In this document: one piece after another, positions 45,912-58,959 of the stretch
Numbering within the stretch: position 1 is the stretch's first letter
Layout: each line of letters starts with the position of its first letter
Source of the DNA: Diphasiastrum complanatum
Taxonomy: Eukaryota > Streptophyta > Lycopodiopsida > Lycopodiales > Lycopodiaceae
Length of the DNA: 64,000 nt
Assembly: GCA_029204225.1 (NCBI GenBank)
Contig: CM055111.1
Span: 9,296,188-9,360,187 of the forward strand
Reading direction: 5' to 3'
The notes under the pieces: generated by a model
What the model saw: the letters and a program-made list of their open reading frames with translations, nothing else
Databases searched by the model: none
What the model was told of the DNA's origin: nothing
Position numbers and translations under genes: made by a program

Positions 45912-47789
45912 CTGTGACTGAGACCATGCCAAATCCAGGACATCTTTTGTGTGACCATGAAAGCATCGTGCAGCTTTTTCCACAATCAAGAATACCTTAG
46001 GTAATTGAATGACCTTGGCATTTTCATTCTTGTTTCTGCCTATTGAGCAGGTCCGACTGTGCCTTCCATCACCCCTGTTGAACAAGCTTTTCAGCCCTTT
46101 CAAAGATCCTGTCTCTTCAAGTCTTGCATCAGAACTGTCAGAGCCCATCAGGTTACTTTCCCCATCCTCCACAGGATGATGATCTTTTATCTCCCATATG
46201 CGGACGACACAGTCCTGCCCTCCAGTAGCAAGATAATGGCCATCCGTGCTGAATTTGAGGGCCCAGATGGGTCCCTGATGAGCTCTAAACTGTTGACCCA
46301 TATACAGATCTGAAAACTCCTTTGATGCCTTCTTGTGTGCACGTACTTTCACCTTTTGGGGTTGCCAAAATGGCAATCCATCTTTTGAATTGAATGACTC
46401 ATAGTGACTGTAGCCATTTTTATGTGGAACTTCTCCCTTGTAAGAATCTTTCACACTCTTCTCTTTGGCTCCTTTCACATACTTAGCAACATTCTTGATA
46501 CTTCTGAGCCATCCTTTCTTCTTGTGTTTTGCTTCATCTGCATCTGCATTTTTTACTTCCTTTTCCCACTCCAATCCAGCAGCCCACTCTCTTTTTCTGA
46601 CCTCTTGTACAATTGGTGACAACCCTAGGGATCTTTCAAACTCTTCTAAAGTGAGCTCTTTGCCAGTGCTTACCTCTCTGAGTTTATTCCAAACACCATC
46701 TGTTCCTAACTCGTGCACCACAAATTCTTTCCCTGTGTCCAGATCCTTAACGCGACATACAAGCTCTTTACTCGTGTCGACAGAAAAACTTGGATCTTCC
46801 ATGTGGTCTTCTCCACCCTGAGAGACGTCAGCGACACTACGTTCACTAGAACTGGAAGGACCTGTCCAAGGTTCCAGGGTCGGAGAGGCTTCCACTTTAC
46901 TTCGTGGTGAAGAACCAACAGACGTTCTCATCTGGAAATGATCCCGAATTCCATATGACCCCTTCTTTTGATTCTGTCTTAGACTATCACTGTACATTTG
47001 CTTCTGCACTTCAGAATGCGGGCTGTAATCAGAAGTCTCCCTCAAAACTGCTCCACTGGTGTCAAATATCCTGTCAAATACCACCCTGTCTGGAGTTGCA
47101 GCACCAGATTTAATGCCTCGTGGTAGCTTATCTCTTCCTTTGCCATCAGATCTGGTTCGAGTCACGCTCCATGAGGGGTCATCTTTTGTACAAACCTCGT
47201 CCAAAGAAGCAGAACGGAAAATTCCACCAGACCTTTGAGGCCCCACATTCATTCGTCCATTCATGTTACTAAAACCTACTGTATTCTGCAAAGCAGACAC
47301 AAACTCGGAGGATTCTGAAGATGCAGAAGAGGATCCAGAGGCTGGTAGCAAAGAGAAAGACGTAGATCTGGAATATTGAGCTCTTTTTTCATCTAGCTCT
47401 GTTCCTGAGACAGACACGACCGAAGAAGAATCAGAACTATGGCTTTCCTTTCGGTATTCCCTCTCATCCTGTAACCCCATCAGCTGAAACAATTCCCGTC
47501 TGCGTTCGCTAATGGTTCTGGGATGATTTCTCCACACTGCATATCTGGATTCATAGGCAAGACTACTTTTTGGTTGAGGAGGAGCCGCTCCTCTTGGAGG
47601 TTTTCTTGCTTGATTTGATTCTTCTTCTTTGAATGGCGGATCTTCGCCCTCGCTCTGACTGTCAGAGTCTGATGTGGAGGATATATCCTCTGCTGATTCA
47701 AAGTGCTCATGCTCTTCTTCACTCGAACCCTCCATCATCATCATCTTCGCTAAAAGGCATTGCAAAGCAATGATGGTGGCATTCTTCAA
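45912..47789 (-). CDS. WD40 gene, exon 1 (N-terminal region and first WD repeats)
   Basis: 1878 bp, 626 codons, ends in phase 0 at CAG/GTGCCT. The N-terminus (from residue ~20) is acidic and Ser-rich (EEEHEHFESAEDISSTSDS), then a conserved YAVWRNHPRTISERRREL block, a Ser-rich region, a CRVKDLDTGKEFVVHELGTD plus LEEFERSLGLSPIVQE segment, and a basic KKKGWLRSIKNVAKYVKG. The first WD repeat is AHQGPIWALKFSTDGHYLA, TGGQDCVVRIWEI (residues ~502-534). The second starts CFHGHTKDVLDLAWSQSQ and is completed by exon 2. The start could also be Met16 (47744), because relatives begin just before the acidic stretch. Confidence 0.9.
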
Positions 47790-48339
47790 AAACCACGCCT
47801 AAAGAATCTTTAACCAATTTGCTGGCAAATGTTGTGCATTAAGACGAGGGTGATGGATACAAGCCAAGGCATACCAGATTTGATGCTCCTACTTTCCGCC
47901 ATTGCTAGGGCCCACCATCAACCAGCCACTTTAATCCGCAAAGCAAATCTTTCTTTCGCTCCCAAACACATTTGCATCCCTAACAAACTCTTGCTCCCAC
48001 ATTCGCATCCCTAAACACTCATCCCGCCCGCACATTTCCGCACATCCGGCGCCATGGTGAGCGAGATGCTCACCCACACACACATACGCCGCCTCCGATC
48101 ACCCCAATGAATCCCTCCAACCACGAAGCCGGCAACCGAGAACTCAGAGCATTCAAAACCTCATCCACAACAGTTTTCGTTTCTTTTTTGGCAAAATCAC
48201 AGATCCAGAGCAGGCAATTCACCTACAAGCCCACCAATCCCTTCCCGAAACCGCCATATCTCACACAAACTCTGTCTCACAGCAATCATCGCCCGCTTTT
48301 TCCAGATCCCATCGATCGGAGATACCCTCATCTCCTCTC

Positions 48340-48384
<45 letters not shown>

Positions 48385-48450
48385 CGCTCTCTCTTTTGTT
48401 CTGCCAGGCTTTGAGAGAAGAAAGTCAATAATCGAGTCATTAAAATATTA
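47790..48450. promoter_or_regulatory. Upstream region of the WD40 gene with CT-rich tract
   Basis: Between the gene start and about 48450 the sequence is CT-rich on the plus strand (GA-rich in the gene direction), with a (CT)n array at 48338-48382. This is typical of plant 5' leaders and promoters. A short hairpin GGTGAGC-GAGAT-GCTCACC lies at 48056-48074. No TATA box can be assigned with confidence. Confidence 0.35.
48338..48382. repeat. (CT)n microsatellite upstream of the WD40 gene
   Basis: About 20 CT units preceded by CTCCTCTC repeats. Confidence 0.95.
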
Positions 48451-48744
48451 GGGGATGCTTAAGACACCCTGCAGCAGCCCTATAAAGGACAAATTATCCC
48501 AGTGCGTTGCTCGCTGTCGGCTGTCCCGTTTAATGTGGTCACTTTTTCCTTCAGCCCATGACAGGCGCCTAGGCCAATTAAAAGGCCTCCGGTGGAGCAT
48601 TTATGCATCCGACGTGTCCTCTTCCCCGCCTCACTGCCACGTGGCCCTCAAGCATCCTCCTCTGTTGCCTCCACGCACTGCCACATATGGCTCTGCCACC
48701 TCTCCACCACCCCCCGGTTTTGGAGGTCAAAACCTTTTGCCCTG

Positions 48745-48820
48745 GTGTTGTCACCTTCGGCTTCCACAGATGGATGGATCTCACTGTTGTTGTCACCTTC
48801 GGCTTCCATCCAGGGATGGA
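48745..48820. repeat. Short direct repeat (GTTGTCACCTTCGGCTTCCA, two copies)
   Basis: GTTGTCACCTTCGGCTTCCA occurs twice, about 43 bp apart, each followed by GATGGATGGA. An open frame of 127 codons crosses it on the plus strand, but it has no recognisable motif and is probably not a gene. Confidence 0.8.
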
Positions 48821-49269
48821 TGGACGGATGTCAGTTAACTCTTGAGAGTGGTTAATTGTCGTGGATTGCGGAAGCCGGGAGGCGGTAACGAGATTTTCAT
48901 GCATGATGGTCAAGCAACTAGCTCTCGCATCTAGGAGTTCCAATTTTGGACATCCACAAATCAGGCACGATTCCTGGATGTGCGCATCGAGATTTAGCTA
49001 AATATTGGGAAGTGGTGTGATTGATTTATTCTTTCTTAAGAGTGCCACATGATGTCAGCACCTCCAAAAGCTAGAGCAAGTAAGTTGACTGTTGATCGCA
49101 TGCACTTGGACACATCTTAAGAACTAGACCTCTAGACAAGCTACGCCAAGTTGAAGTCATGGGTATCATTGGTTGAGTTTTTAGGATTTGTCATCAAAAC
49201 AAAAAATATGATGAGCAAAACTTATCCACCTCCAAATACACTCACATATCATCGATGTGAGCAAGCTCG

Positions 49270-49272
<3 letters not shown>

Positions 49273-49328
<56 letters not shown>
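49273..49328. repeat. (CT)n microsatellite
   Basis: About 27 CT units preceded by CTCGCTCTCTCG. Confidence 0.97.
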
Positions 49329-49330
<2 letters not shown>

Positions 49331-52300
49331 CCACATGAGCTTTGACATGTGGCATGTTGACTAGCTTCTTGATACTATGTGGGTTTTTCCTTGATGGCCG
49401 CATACATATAATGCAACGCGCTTTTGTTGAAGCACATAATTGTTTCTCAGTTTGTTGTTTCTTAACATCTTTATTTGTCTCTCAACACCCACACGGTTGT
49501 TTCTCAATTGTCTCTTGGCATCACATTTATCTTTTAACACCATTTTGGAGGCATTGTTCATCTCAAAATTGGAGATTGGTCAAAATTGCTAGTTTCAAAT
49601 TTGGAGATTGGTTGGCAAGCTCTATTGACCACCTCCACATTCAATACGCATTGTGCAACTTTCATCATGAAGTTCATAACTCATGAGCAAGCGTGGATTT
49701 CAAGTTGAATTGCATATCAAAGATCACTTTGCGTTTCAAATTAAGGTCAAACATAAAACAAAATTTCAATCTAAAGTATATCTCAAAAATTAACATTCAT
49801 TTTTAAAAGTGGTTTTCAAAAGTCAAATTTAGTATGGTGGTCAGACTTTTTTTATTTTCCACAAAGTCCAATATGTGGTAGGTACTGGCCATTAGGAGGG
49901 TCGTTATCAAAATTAATATGGACTTGGCAATGAGTGGCTATAGGCACAAATATCTAGAACCATATTTCTTACAATAACAAACTTAACCAACGGATATTAT
50001 TGCACATAGATAAGTCTAAATGAATTTTCTCAATCTATTTGATGTGGATTGTCCATTATTCAAAATTGCTTCAATTGGACCATTCATTTATCCCTCTCTG
50101 AGATCAAAGCTTCTTCTTTGTGCGTGATCTTCTTTTCTACTTATAATTTATGATATTCCTTATTTCCTCTTTTTAACTTGTTTTTTTTTTTGTCACACAA
50201 ATTGGTCACAGGATGAGCGAAATCCGTAGGATAATTATACAAAATGTGCATTCTATAATGAGCAGAAAGTCAGTATACCAATTACTTGATAAAAATAACC
50301 ACTCGAAAAAGGCCAACATTTTGATTGAAATTAGTTAAGAACACTTTACATCACATAAAAGGCCAAGCCAAAGGAGCATAAATTGAAATGTGTGTAAGTT
50401 TTGATGTTTGGTCCTTCACATTTTCTCCTTATCAAAAATTCTTTATTAAAGAGAATAAGATATATTAGAAAGGTCATTACCTTGTCCTCTTGTGTAGTTG
50501 GTCATCAAATGATTGATACTGCTATTGTAGAATTCAAAATCTTGAAAAGAGAAAGTGTCCAAACATTATAAGCTGTGATGGAAATTTGCTCGCATCTTAA
50601 AAGTTACATTTAAAAGTGTCCAAACTTTAGAATTGCATAAATTCAAATTGAACACCGCCTGCTGCTCCGTTGACATAATTGGGACTTGGCTCCCGCATAG
50701 GTTCTGCCTAACATTGTACACTTGTGCAGGTAATATGTACTTGCATGATGATGTTCTCTATGTCAGTTTAATAAACATAACACCTAACTTGTTAGGCTCT
50801 CGAAAGAACTTAAAGGAAAATGATAGACTTTCATGCATACTTTGGAGCACTCTTTGACCACTTAAATAAAAGTGGGGATACTATGAATTGATCTCTTGGA
50901 GTTGGACTCCCAAAAAATCTGCATATTGTTTCATTCAATGACTTTAGCAGATCAACACACATTTGAATTGGAGCATGTCCAATCGATTCCATATGCCACA
51001 CACAAGCTACACAATTATGAGCTACAGAGTTCATGTTGCTCAAAAGTTTAAATAAAAGACGAATATTATCAAGTGAATTTTGTCTAGCTTAGAATATACT
51101 ATTGTATTAATTTGAAATATTTAAATGAAACCGACTTGTCAATTTGAAAGCTAAATGTTGAAAAGTTCTCGAGTCGGAAAGGAAGGTGTGCTTTTCAAAT
51201 TCTCAATTATGTTTTTTTTTTCCTTACAATATCAATATCTAGAATCATTGTATAAAATATGTGCACATTACATCACATAGAAAGGCCAAGCCAAGAAGGA
51301 ACACAAGGCTCTAAACATCCACTCATCATGTATAAGCCAAGATTTGAGTTTGCACCTACACATGCATAGCTGTAGAGTGCAAATCGATTACTACAATGGA
51401 CGTGGATTTGCACGTCCGAGGAAGTAGAAATGAGTGAGGCCCACTTCTACTCAAAAGCCTTCACTTTTGAGTTTTAAGCTCAAATTTGTTCTACTTAAAG
51501 AGCAAAAGGTGCAAGATGTGAAGCACGTTCAAGAAGTAGCAAATGTTGAGATTTTCACATCTTCTATAATATGTCATCCTTAGTTGTGCAAGCCAGAAAA
51601 TGTGCATGTGACCCACCATCTCTTTCTCTCTCTCTCCTCTTTGAAGGTGACACTTTGACCCAAAAACAAAGAATAACTTATTGACCAACATAGGACATAA
51701 ATTTCATCTAGTCATTGTCATCGATATATCATGTGTCTCGAGTCCAACTTGCAAGTAGTAGTTTTAGTTATAGCATCAAATCATGATATGTATTAACAAA
51801 ACAAGAGCCTTCAATATGGAACTCTGACAGGGAAAATCAGTTTTTTATTATATGGGCTCAAGCTTTAAATTTGCAAACAAACATAAAAGACAAAATTAAT
51901 AGTCGAGTCTAATCCCATAAGAATGGGCTTTTTAGACAAACAAAGCACTTCTTAATGTCCAATTAAGCATTTATGCAATGTGATTTATGTTGCTTAAGTA
52001 TGTATAAACGATTAAACAACTTGCAAAATTATGGACTTATTGTTTTTTGAGATCTAATAGCCCAAGTGGCACTCTTGTGCATGCTCAGGGCTTCATTAGA
52101 AAACAATCAAGCCTATGATGGATTTCATTTTAGGAGGAATCACTTAGACTTAAATGCTTGGTACACGCACATGGTGGTAAGCATGCATACACTTAGGTAT
52201 ATGCATACTCATGTATACTAGAGTGTCATGAAGACTTCCAAGATCATATGTTGTAAGCACCCTAGTGTACAAATTATTCATATTTCATTCTTTATTGATA

Positions 52301-53579
52301 CAAGACATGAAGTACATAGATTTTTTTTTCCTCTCGAAAGCACATAGATTTTTGTTTCTATTAAACAATATACATAAATTCATAAAAAAAAATTGTATAC
52401 AAAGAATAGGCACTTGCTATAGTCCAAAAGCCTAACTTCAAATAATATTTGCCACACATGCATATTAGAGTCAAGTTAATCGGTATACTAAAATTTGCAC
52501 TTCAAGTTACTACATAAATACTAAAAAGCGACTATGTCTCTAATGGCAATGTTACATCAACTAACTTGTATATTCCCCTTGAACTTGATTTTACATTAGT
52601 TGTCCCTGAATGTCTTAATTTCATGAAGGCTTTGTCCTCGACCGCGTTCCCATCACTACCTCATTCGAAAGCTACAAGACAACCATTCTTTCTTTACTCT
52701 TAGTCTTCTCCAGTGTGCTCCCTTGCTCAGTGTGCTCCCTTGCTCCTGTATACACTTGCTTTTTCTCATGGCTTTTGCAACTAGTTTTTATTCACTCCCT
52801 TCACTTGGCAATCTAAATGCTTTGTTTTCATTTATTGAATTCACACAGGAATTTTATGTGTTCTTAGAATCAAATTTGTGAGTCACTCTATTCAAAAGTG
52901 TATTGTAGCTCAACTTGTTGATTTCTTTCAACAGATTGATACCCCTATATTAGAAGTTCAATACTAAACTTCACTCTTTGATTACTAGTAATTGTCATTT
53001 CAATATTTTTTACTCCTATTCGAGTTTAACTTTTGTTGTTTTTTCAATACTTTTTTTGTTATTTTTTTGGGAAAAAAATAGTAAAAAATGAGAAAAAAAA
53101 AAACAACTAATAAATGAAATTATGAAATTATGAGCAAAAGTTAGAAAAGTTATCAGATCAAAAAAAAAAAATTCAAGAATCAAATTTTCAAGAAAAAAAT
53201 GACCAAAAAATCACAATCAACGTTGAATTTTGATACAAATGGTCATATTAATCCTCGTTGAGCTCTCAGATGATACATCCTATTCAAATCTACCTATATT
53301 GAGTTGGACGAAACTTGGTTTGCAGTAGAAGTATCAATTTTTAATCAAGCAAGAGTTCATCTCTAGGTCAAATTGGAAACCTTCACTGAGCATAAATGAG
53401 TCATTTTGAACCTTCGCTGATCTAATAGATGGATCCAGAATAGTAAAATTAGATTGAGTACCCCGAAAAAAATCATTAACTACACTACTCGAGCGCCACA
53501 TTTACAGAACCTTCGTTGAGCTTCCTAATTGGCTAGGAACTTTCGTTGAGTTTTGTAGAAGCTAGTTTTACTATTACGA
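49329..53579. other. No gene seen
   Basis: About 4 kb of AT-rich non-coding DNA. Two short related segments (TACATCACATARAAAGGCCA, near 50347 and 51270) hint at an old repeat. Poly-A and poly-T runs lie at 53030-53180. Confidence 0.5.
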
Positions 53580-54293
53580 CATGTATTAATTATTGATCCA
53601 AGATAATCTCATCAAGCTAAATTGTGAGGAGGAGTGTTAGAATTTCACAATCCTAGCTTGACCAATTTTGGTCATATGACTTGTATATAGTTAGATGGTC
53701 ATGATGTGGCTTGTCACACGTGCCAAATAGCATAGGATTCTATTCATAAGGATGTTCTTAAGTTGACCTAAGTGATAGAACCTTTGGAATGATTCCAAAT
53801 CATGCTTAGATACAGAGAAAAAGTAGGAGCTATTTTTGGTAGTCTCTATATTGTTGAGGGATCTCCAAGATTCCAACCCTAAATTAATAGGGATGAAAGA
53901 TCCACCAAAATTAGCATTAGGGATAGGTTTAGGGATGCTCATATCTACTCAAACTCATGATGGATCATCATGTATATATATAGGTGATGATCTCTCACCA
54001 AAATAAGTCAACCAATTTCATGATTTTTCTCTCATATTGGTGCAATTGCTCTCTATGTTCATAATTCTTTGAGATCTTGTGATTTCTAATCATTATAGGA
54101 TTGAATGTGGGTCTGGTTTATAGTACTCAGAGTGTGGGAGGCTTGTTCAAGGTTTTGGACCATTTAGTGAGGTTCAAGCATAGATTTTTAATGGATTTGA
54201 TGGTGCAACTTGTGCTAACTTTATAGAATCATAATCTATTGTTTCCCTCATCATTTCAAGTGTTTTAGGATCCTTTTTGTTGTAATTTTTACA
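53580..54293 (+). mobile_element. Element C: 3' end of a Copia related to B (internal tail, PPT and LTR)
   Basis: A short internal tail (53590-53625, ATTGATCC...CAAGCTAAATTG, like the end of element B pol) is followed by the purine tract GAGGAGGAG (53626-53634). The LTR (53635-54293) starts TGTTAGAATTTCACAATCCT and ends GTAATTTTTACA. The LTR is 659 bp and clearly related to, but more diverged than, the LTRs of element B. No 5' LTR or pol was found upstream, so most of the element is missing. Confidence 0.88.
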
Positions 54294-55507
54294 GAAAGTG
54301 GGTGAACGAATAATCCTTCCCAGGCCTTTGCTCAAGGTGATGGGGGGGGGCATCTATTCCACTATATTTTCAAACAAAATTATTATGGCATTTATTGGAA
54401 TGGCCTTTGGTACTAGTACATTCTATCATGCTTTACAGCGCTGAGTGCTGATGGGATTGCGCCCTCCTTAATGCAAATTTTTTTTACAGCTATGAGCCGC
54501 TAGTTTGATAGTGAATAATCACATTTTTCATGTGGATATTATGTGAAGTACGACCAATGGTAGATCGTTGCCTACGTAGCCATGCTTTGTGATGGATACT
54601 TATAAGTGCTTGTGCTACCCTACATACACCTTATGGGCACCCGTTTTCTGATGGTCTATAGCACCCGGTCATTGTTCTACACATTACTACATAAGGCTCT
54701 CCCTTTGCCTAATAAGGGATTCCAAACGAAGCTCTCAAAGGAAGGTAAACTCTTAAAACTAACTCATCATTGCCTTGAATTGTGCTTGTTGTCAAGTAAG
54801 AAGTGTTCTAAATGAGATCGTAAGGTTACTATGTAATGTGAGCAAATGGACACGGATTCTTGTTACCAAGAAAAATAGCCATTCACAAATAAATATAACT
54901 CTTACAAATCGACGGTTTGCCATGATATATCTTACCATTAGAAGAAAGTACTGAATTAACTTGAGATTATTGCTCTTCAATCATAATGCTAGTAGGGTAT
55001 GTGACATAGCAAAGGAGAAGAAACGAATATGACAACCTCTCAAGAAGAATCTATTGTATGCATTTAGGTAAGAATTTCTACAAATCTTAACTAGTTATAT
55101 TAAATTTCAATTGATGGAATGGCTATGGATAAAGCTCTAAGCATCTGATGAAAGCTAAAAACTGTGTTGACTTGTATTACATCACAATATTCTTTAAATC
55201 ATGAGTTGATAGGTTGGTTACAACTTAACATTACTAGTACATAATTGCTTAATGTACTACCAATGCTTATATCCAAATAAAACCCTTTATAAACAAACTT
55301 ACCCACATGAATTTAAGTAAGTTAGGGCTTTTTATGTTTTTACGAGTAAAGTGATATTATAGTGGCATTGGAAAGCATGGATATGCTCAGTACTTATCAC
55401 ACTCATATGAGACTAACAGACCAGTCTCAGGGTCAGAATGGTACGAAGAAACCCTGATATCTATGAGAAATAACACAATCTACTTGTTGCACTAAAGCAA
55501 TATCAAT
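54294..55507. other. No gene seen
   Basis: AT-rich; a G9 run lies near 54342. Short open frames (for example 54606-54815) show no motif. Confidence 0.5.
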
Positions 55508-56325
55508 GGAGGAGCAGCATGCCTCAACCTCCCAGGGCTCTCGCTCAATATCGGCCAGCCAAACATTCCAGAAACCCAAAAGTGTGAAGGAGAAAATTGA
55601 TGAATTGCTCATGCAATATCCCCGAGCGCAATTGGGTGGCAAATCACATTTATTTCCAAAGAAATAAAAGGGAGCAAGATCACTTGTCTCCCGGCTCTGG
55701 CACTGCAACTTGCATGGTGGCAACATATCTTTGAGAAAACTCCATTAGCCATCGGGGTGTATGTGTCCAATCCAAAGCAATTGCGGATCAACCCCCACTA
55801 CGTCCCCATTCCATGGAGAGAAAAATGGGCGCAGTGTGGGATGACTTTGGACCAGGTGACTATCCGAACACTCAATTGGCCAAAGATTTATTCAAAGCAC
55901 AGATGGGACACGGATGTAGATGCCAAACAAGCTCTAGTTCAGTTTTATAAGCAATCATTCAAGTGCCCCGACTCCCACAGTTCGCGCGACTACTAAATTT
56001 GCCCACGATCTGGAGTTTTTGTTGTGAGGCCCCCACCAAATGGGATGATTTTTTGCCACCCCTATTCTTTGATCCCAATAAAGCCCTGACGTCTGACAAG
56101 CTTGAGGACCAATTACTAGTGGCTAGATTATATTACAAAACAACCATGCTAGGCCCTCCCTGGCCAAATAAATTTCAAACGTGGATTGTCCAGTTTTGGT
56201 TGGAGGGCGTTGACAAAGTATTTCTTCCTTCGACCGACGAACGCAACTTTGATCACGTCGAGTATATGGAGCAAGTTACAGGTTATCTCATAAGGCGCCA
56301 TCGTGAAATTTGCAGACCGTACTAG
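55508..56325 (+). pseudogene. Unrecognised ORF ending next to a Gypsy-like LTR (frameshifted)
   Basis: From ATG 55508 (MEEQHASTSQGSRSISASQT) through a stop near 55667, then GVYVSNPKQLRINPHYVPIP, TLNWPKIYSKHRWDTDVDAK, and after a shift near 55965 LPTIWSFCCEAPTKWDDFLP, FQTWIVQFWLEGVDKVFLP, EYMEQVTGYLIRRHREIC, ending in a stop at 56323-56325. It is Trp-rich, which suggests a real folded protein, but no family is recognised. It ends about 35 bp before a purine tract and LTR (56361-56370), where Gypsy elements with an additional ORF carry it. Stops show decay. Confidence 0.5.
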
Positions 56326-56360
56326 TGTTGTAGTGCCGAGGGACCGACACTACTTCAAGT

Positions 56361-56369
56361 CGGGGGCCC
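56361..56369 (+). other. Polypurine-type tract of the Gypsy-like element
   Basis: CGGGGGCCC immediately before TGTTGAGGG. The G-run is short and interrupted by CCC, so this is a likely rather than certain plus-strand primer. Confidence 0.5.
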
Positions 56370-57076
56370 TGTTGAGGGTAATTACTGTACATAAATTAGG
56401 TGCGAGGGTCGTGGCATCCTGCGTGCGTAAACCCATAGCCCAATGATCACATGTAAAATATTGTTTTATGAAATAAAATAGACTTGGGCCATGTCAATAA
56501 AATAATGTAAAAGGCCCAAAGTCTAAGTTGATTAAGTTTTATTTAAGATCTAACTAATAGTCAAAGTCAAAGTGGTGGTAGTTGGAGTGTGCTTCTTTGT
56601 GCACCATAGATCTAGTTGTGTTTCTTTTGAAGGGCTAGGATTTCAATCCTTCTCTTAATGAAGTAGCCAATAGAAGCAAAGGGGCAAGGGCCTCCCCAAG
56701 AATAAAAAGGCACCTCTTGTACTCCATTTTACATGCTAATTGAGAGGAGGAAACTCTACCACTTTGTGTATTCAAGCATCCTCATGTGCTATTGCTCTCT
56801 AATCTAATGCTTTTGTTGAAAGTTACTATTTTTTTATGCTCGTTATTTCTTATGATTTAAGATTCTTAACACTTTTTCATTAGATTAAGGCATTAGCAAA
56901 TGTGCCACCTCCCTCTAACTCTTCTCTCTTTCCTCTATTTCACCTCTATTGTTGATGGCATGTGTGGTTAGGTGTTAGGATTGGGAGTTAGTGTTAGTTT
57001 TGATTGAAGAAGAAGCTAAAATTAGTCAATTAAATATAGTTAGAGATCTATCCTAGTGGATCTAACCCTTTTGACA
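56370..57076 (+). repeat. Gypsy-like 3' LTR
   Basis: Starts TGTTGAGGGTAATTACTG after the purine tract. A reverse-oriented relative lies at 9940-10150 (shared GGCAYCCTGCGTG and ATGATCACAT). The end at TTTTGACA (57076) is inferred from a terminal CA; no partner LTR is in the window. The segment has a possible TATA-like run (AAATAAAATAG near 56480). Confidence 0.5.
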
Positions 57077-57452
57077 GGCGGAGGGCTGCTTACGCTATAT
57101 CTATGACCCTACAGTCTCAACATCAAAGAAAAAAATTGCCTCCACTCAAACTCTAAAGCTCATCCCTACATAAATGGGAATATCAGAGTGGAAAAATATG
57201 CAAGAGATGAACTCTTCAGAGTTAATATTAAGTGTTCTTTCAAGAGTTGCGGATGGTCAACTCTCCCTTGCTGAAATGGAAAAAAAATTCAAAGGTAATA
57301 TTCATATTTGTTTTTATTTCACTTCTTCTCAAAATAATTTTACTAATGTCAAAATATTTGTAATTCATACACTTTCTTTCATACAAGCATGAATTATTTA
57401 TGAAAGTTCAAGAAGCCCTTGTGACAGAGTTGAATTGTCAAGATTTTGATAA

Positions 57453-57695
57453 GTGCAAAAGGCTTTTCCTCTAAGCAGCCGAAATGAAGTCTTGACACTT
57501 TTTTTGATATTGCTTAGAGACATGGATTCTAGAGCCACTCAGCACATGACCAGTCTCATTGGTTGTTTCGAGTCCTATACACCTTACAGTACCAAGAAAT
57601 ATGCTCGCCTTGAAGGTACTGTGAGATTGAGCTTTGCAAATGATCAATCTAAGCTACTTTCTAAAGTCCTGTATGTACCTCCCTACCAAACTTAA
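57453..57695 (+). pseudogene. Copia protease fragment
   Basis: An 80-codon frame contains DSRATQHMTSLIGCFESYTP, corresponding to the Copia protease motif DSGA(T/S)xHMT, then GTVRLSFANDQSKLLSKVLY plus VP. The active-site Gly is Arg (DSR instead of DSG). It has no connection to the Gypsy element next to it and is an older scrap. Confidence 0.65.
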
Positions 57696-58137
57696 AATAA
57701 AATGCATATAAGTATGTCTATGAATACTTCCTTGATACACCTTTGTCCTTTTTCAAGCTTTCATAGGGTTGAAAAACCATATTTCACTTGTCTTGATCAA
57801 AATTCACCTCCTTAGGTTTTTCCATGATGTCATCTTCCATCGCCTTGCCAATTACCTTTTGGTGTTGATGAAGAAAACCATAATCTTATACAAGACTACC
57901 ATGTTCTTTTTTTCTTTGAAAGAAACTCCTTCTCAAAGGATTTTATGAAAGCAATAGATTTATAGCCACTAACATGCTTATTCAATGGTAACTCAAACAA
58001 ATCTCCTGTATTATTCTCAATCAATGCATTCTACTCCTCTAAATTGCATCGTGCCAAATTTGAACTCCCTAGATCTCTCTCTTTCTCATTGGATGTGCAT
58101 GGAGCTCCATAGTGTATTGGAGAGAACTAAATGCCAT

Positions 58138-58146
58138 CTATATAAG
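58138..58146 (+). promoter_or_regulatory. TATA box in the 5' LTR of Gypsy element E
   Basis: CTATATAAG about 460 bp before the primer site. It fits the promoter of the element RNA. The start of the LTR was not found. Confidence 0.5.
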
Positions 58147-58596
58147 AGGAGTAGGGCGCCCATTGGGAGGGAGAGAGATCTCTTTTGCTTACCTTGCTTA
58201 TGCTCTAGTGTTGTGTAGAGTAATTCTTGTGTGTAGTATGCTAAGGGTTTATGGGACATAAGTAGGGTTTGGATCTTGAGTAAACTATGGTTCGTTGTGA
58301 TATGCTTGTGACCTGTTTATGGTTAGCAAGGGGCTGCTAGATACGTCTTGCTTGGAGCTTGGATCTAGCTATGGTTGGGTGGTGAATACTTGAGGCCAGC
58401 TTGTTATCTTCCTTTGTGTTTAAGAGTAGGGACACAAGTGGAGGAGAGATCCTTGGAGGCTTGCAGATCCTTACTTGCAGGTGGAGGCATCCTAGCTTGG
58501 AGTTGGATAAGCATCTTGGAGTTTGCAGGTTGCTTGGAGGACATTTGGAGGCTCTACCTTGGATTTGGAGGACTTTCTCCTTTTTACTTGTTAAAG

Positions 58597-58608
58597 TGGT
58601 ATCAGAGC
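58597..58608 (+). other. Primer-binding site of Gypsy element E
   Basis: TGGTATCAGAGC precedes a leader of about 960 bp and a Gypsy gag. The base pairs right before it (TTGTTAAAG) do not give the usual CA end, so the exact LTR end is uncertain. Confidence 0.75.
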
Positions 58609-58959
58609 TAGACAAAGGATGGTAACCTTTCTAAATTTCTTCAAGATCTATTAAGATCACAAATTAAATTTTTTTTGGGAAAGATTATTGGTTTTCCTAG
58701 TTGTAGGAAGCTTGTAGTTGGAGTACACAATGAATCTATTCTTCTTAAAAAAAGAGTAGTGATCCTTATACAATTGTTTAGGGGCTGATTTTTTATCATG
58801 TTAGAGAAGTTTTAAAGTGGGCTTTGGGTTTTTAAAAGTTCTGAAAAAAGATTTGTGGGATGGTTAGAGGAAGTCTTCCTCTACATACACAAACTTTTTT
58901 TTGCAAAAAGATTGATTCTAGCTTTGTGTTTTGATCAAAACTAGTGTTTTTTTGCATAA

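Noticed and set aside
48455-48838. 127-codon plus-strand open frame upstream of the WD40 gene.
   Set aside because: No motif, low-complexity Pro/His content, crosses a short direct repeat, and lies opposite a likely promoter region.
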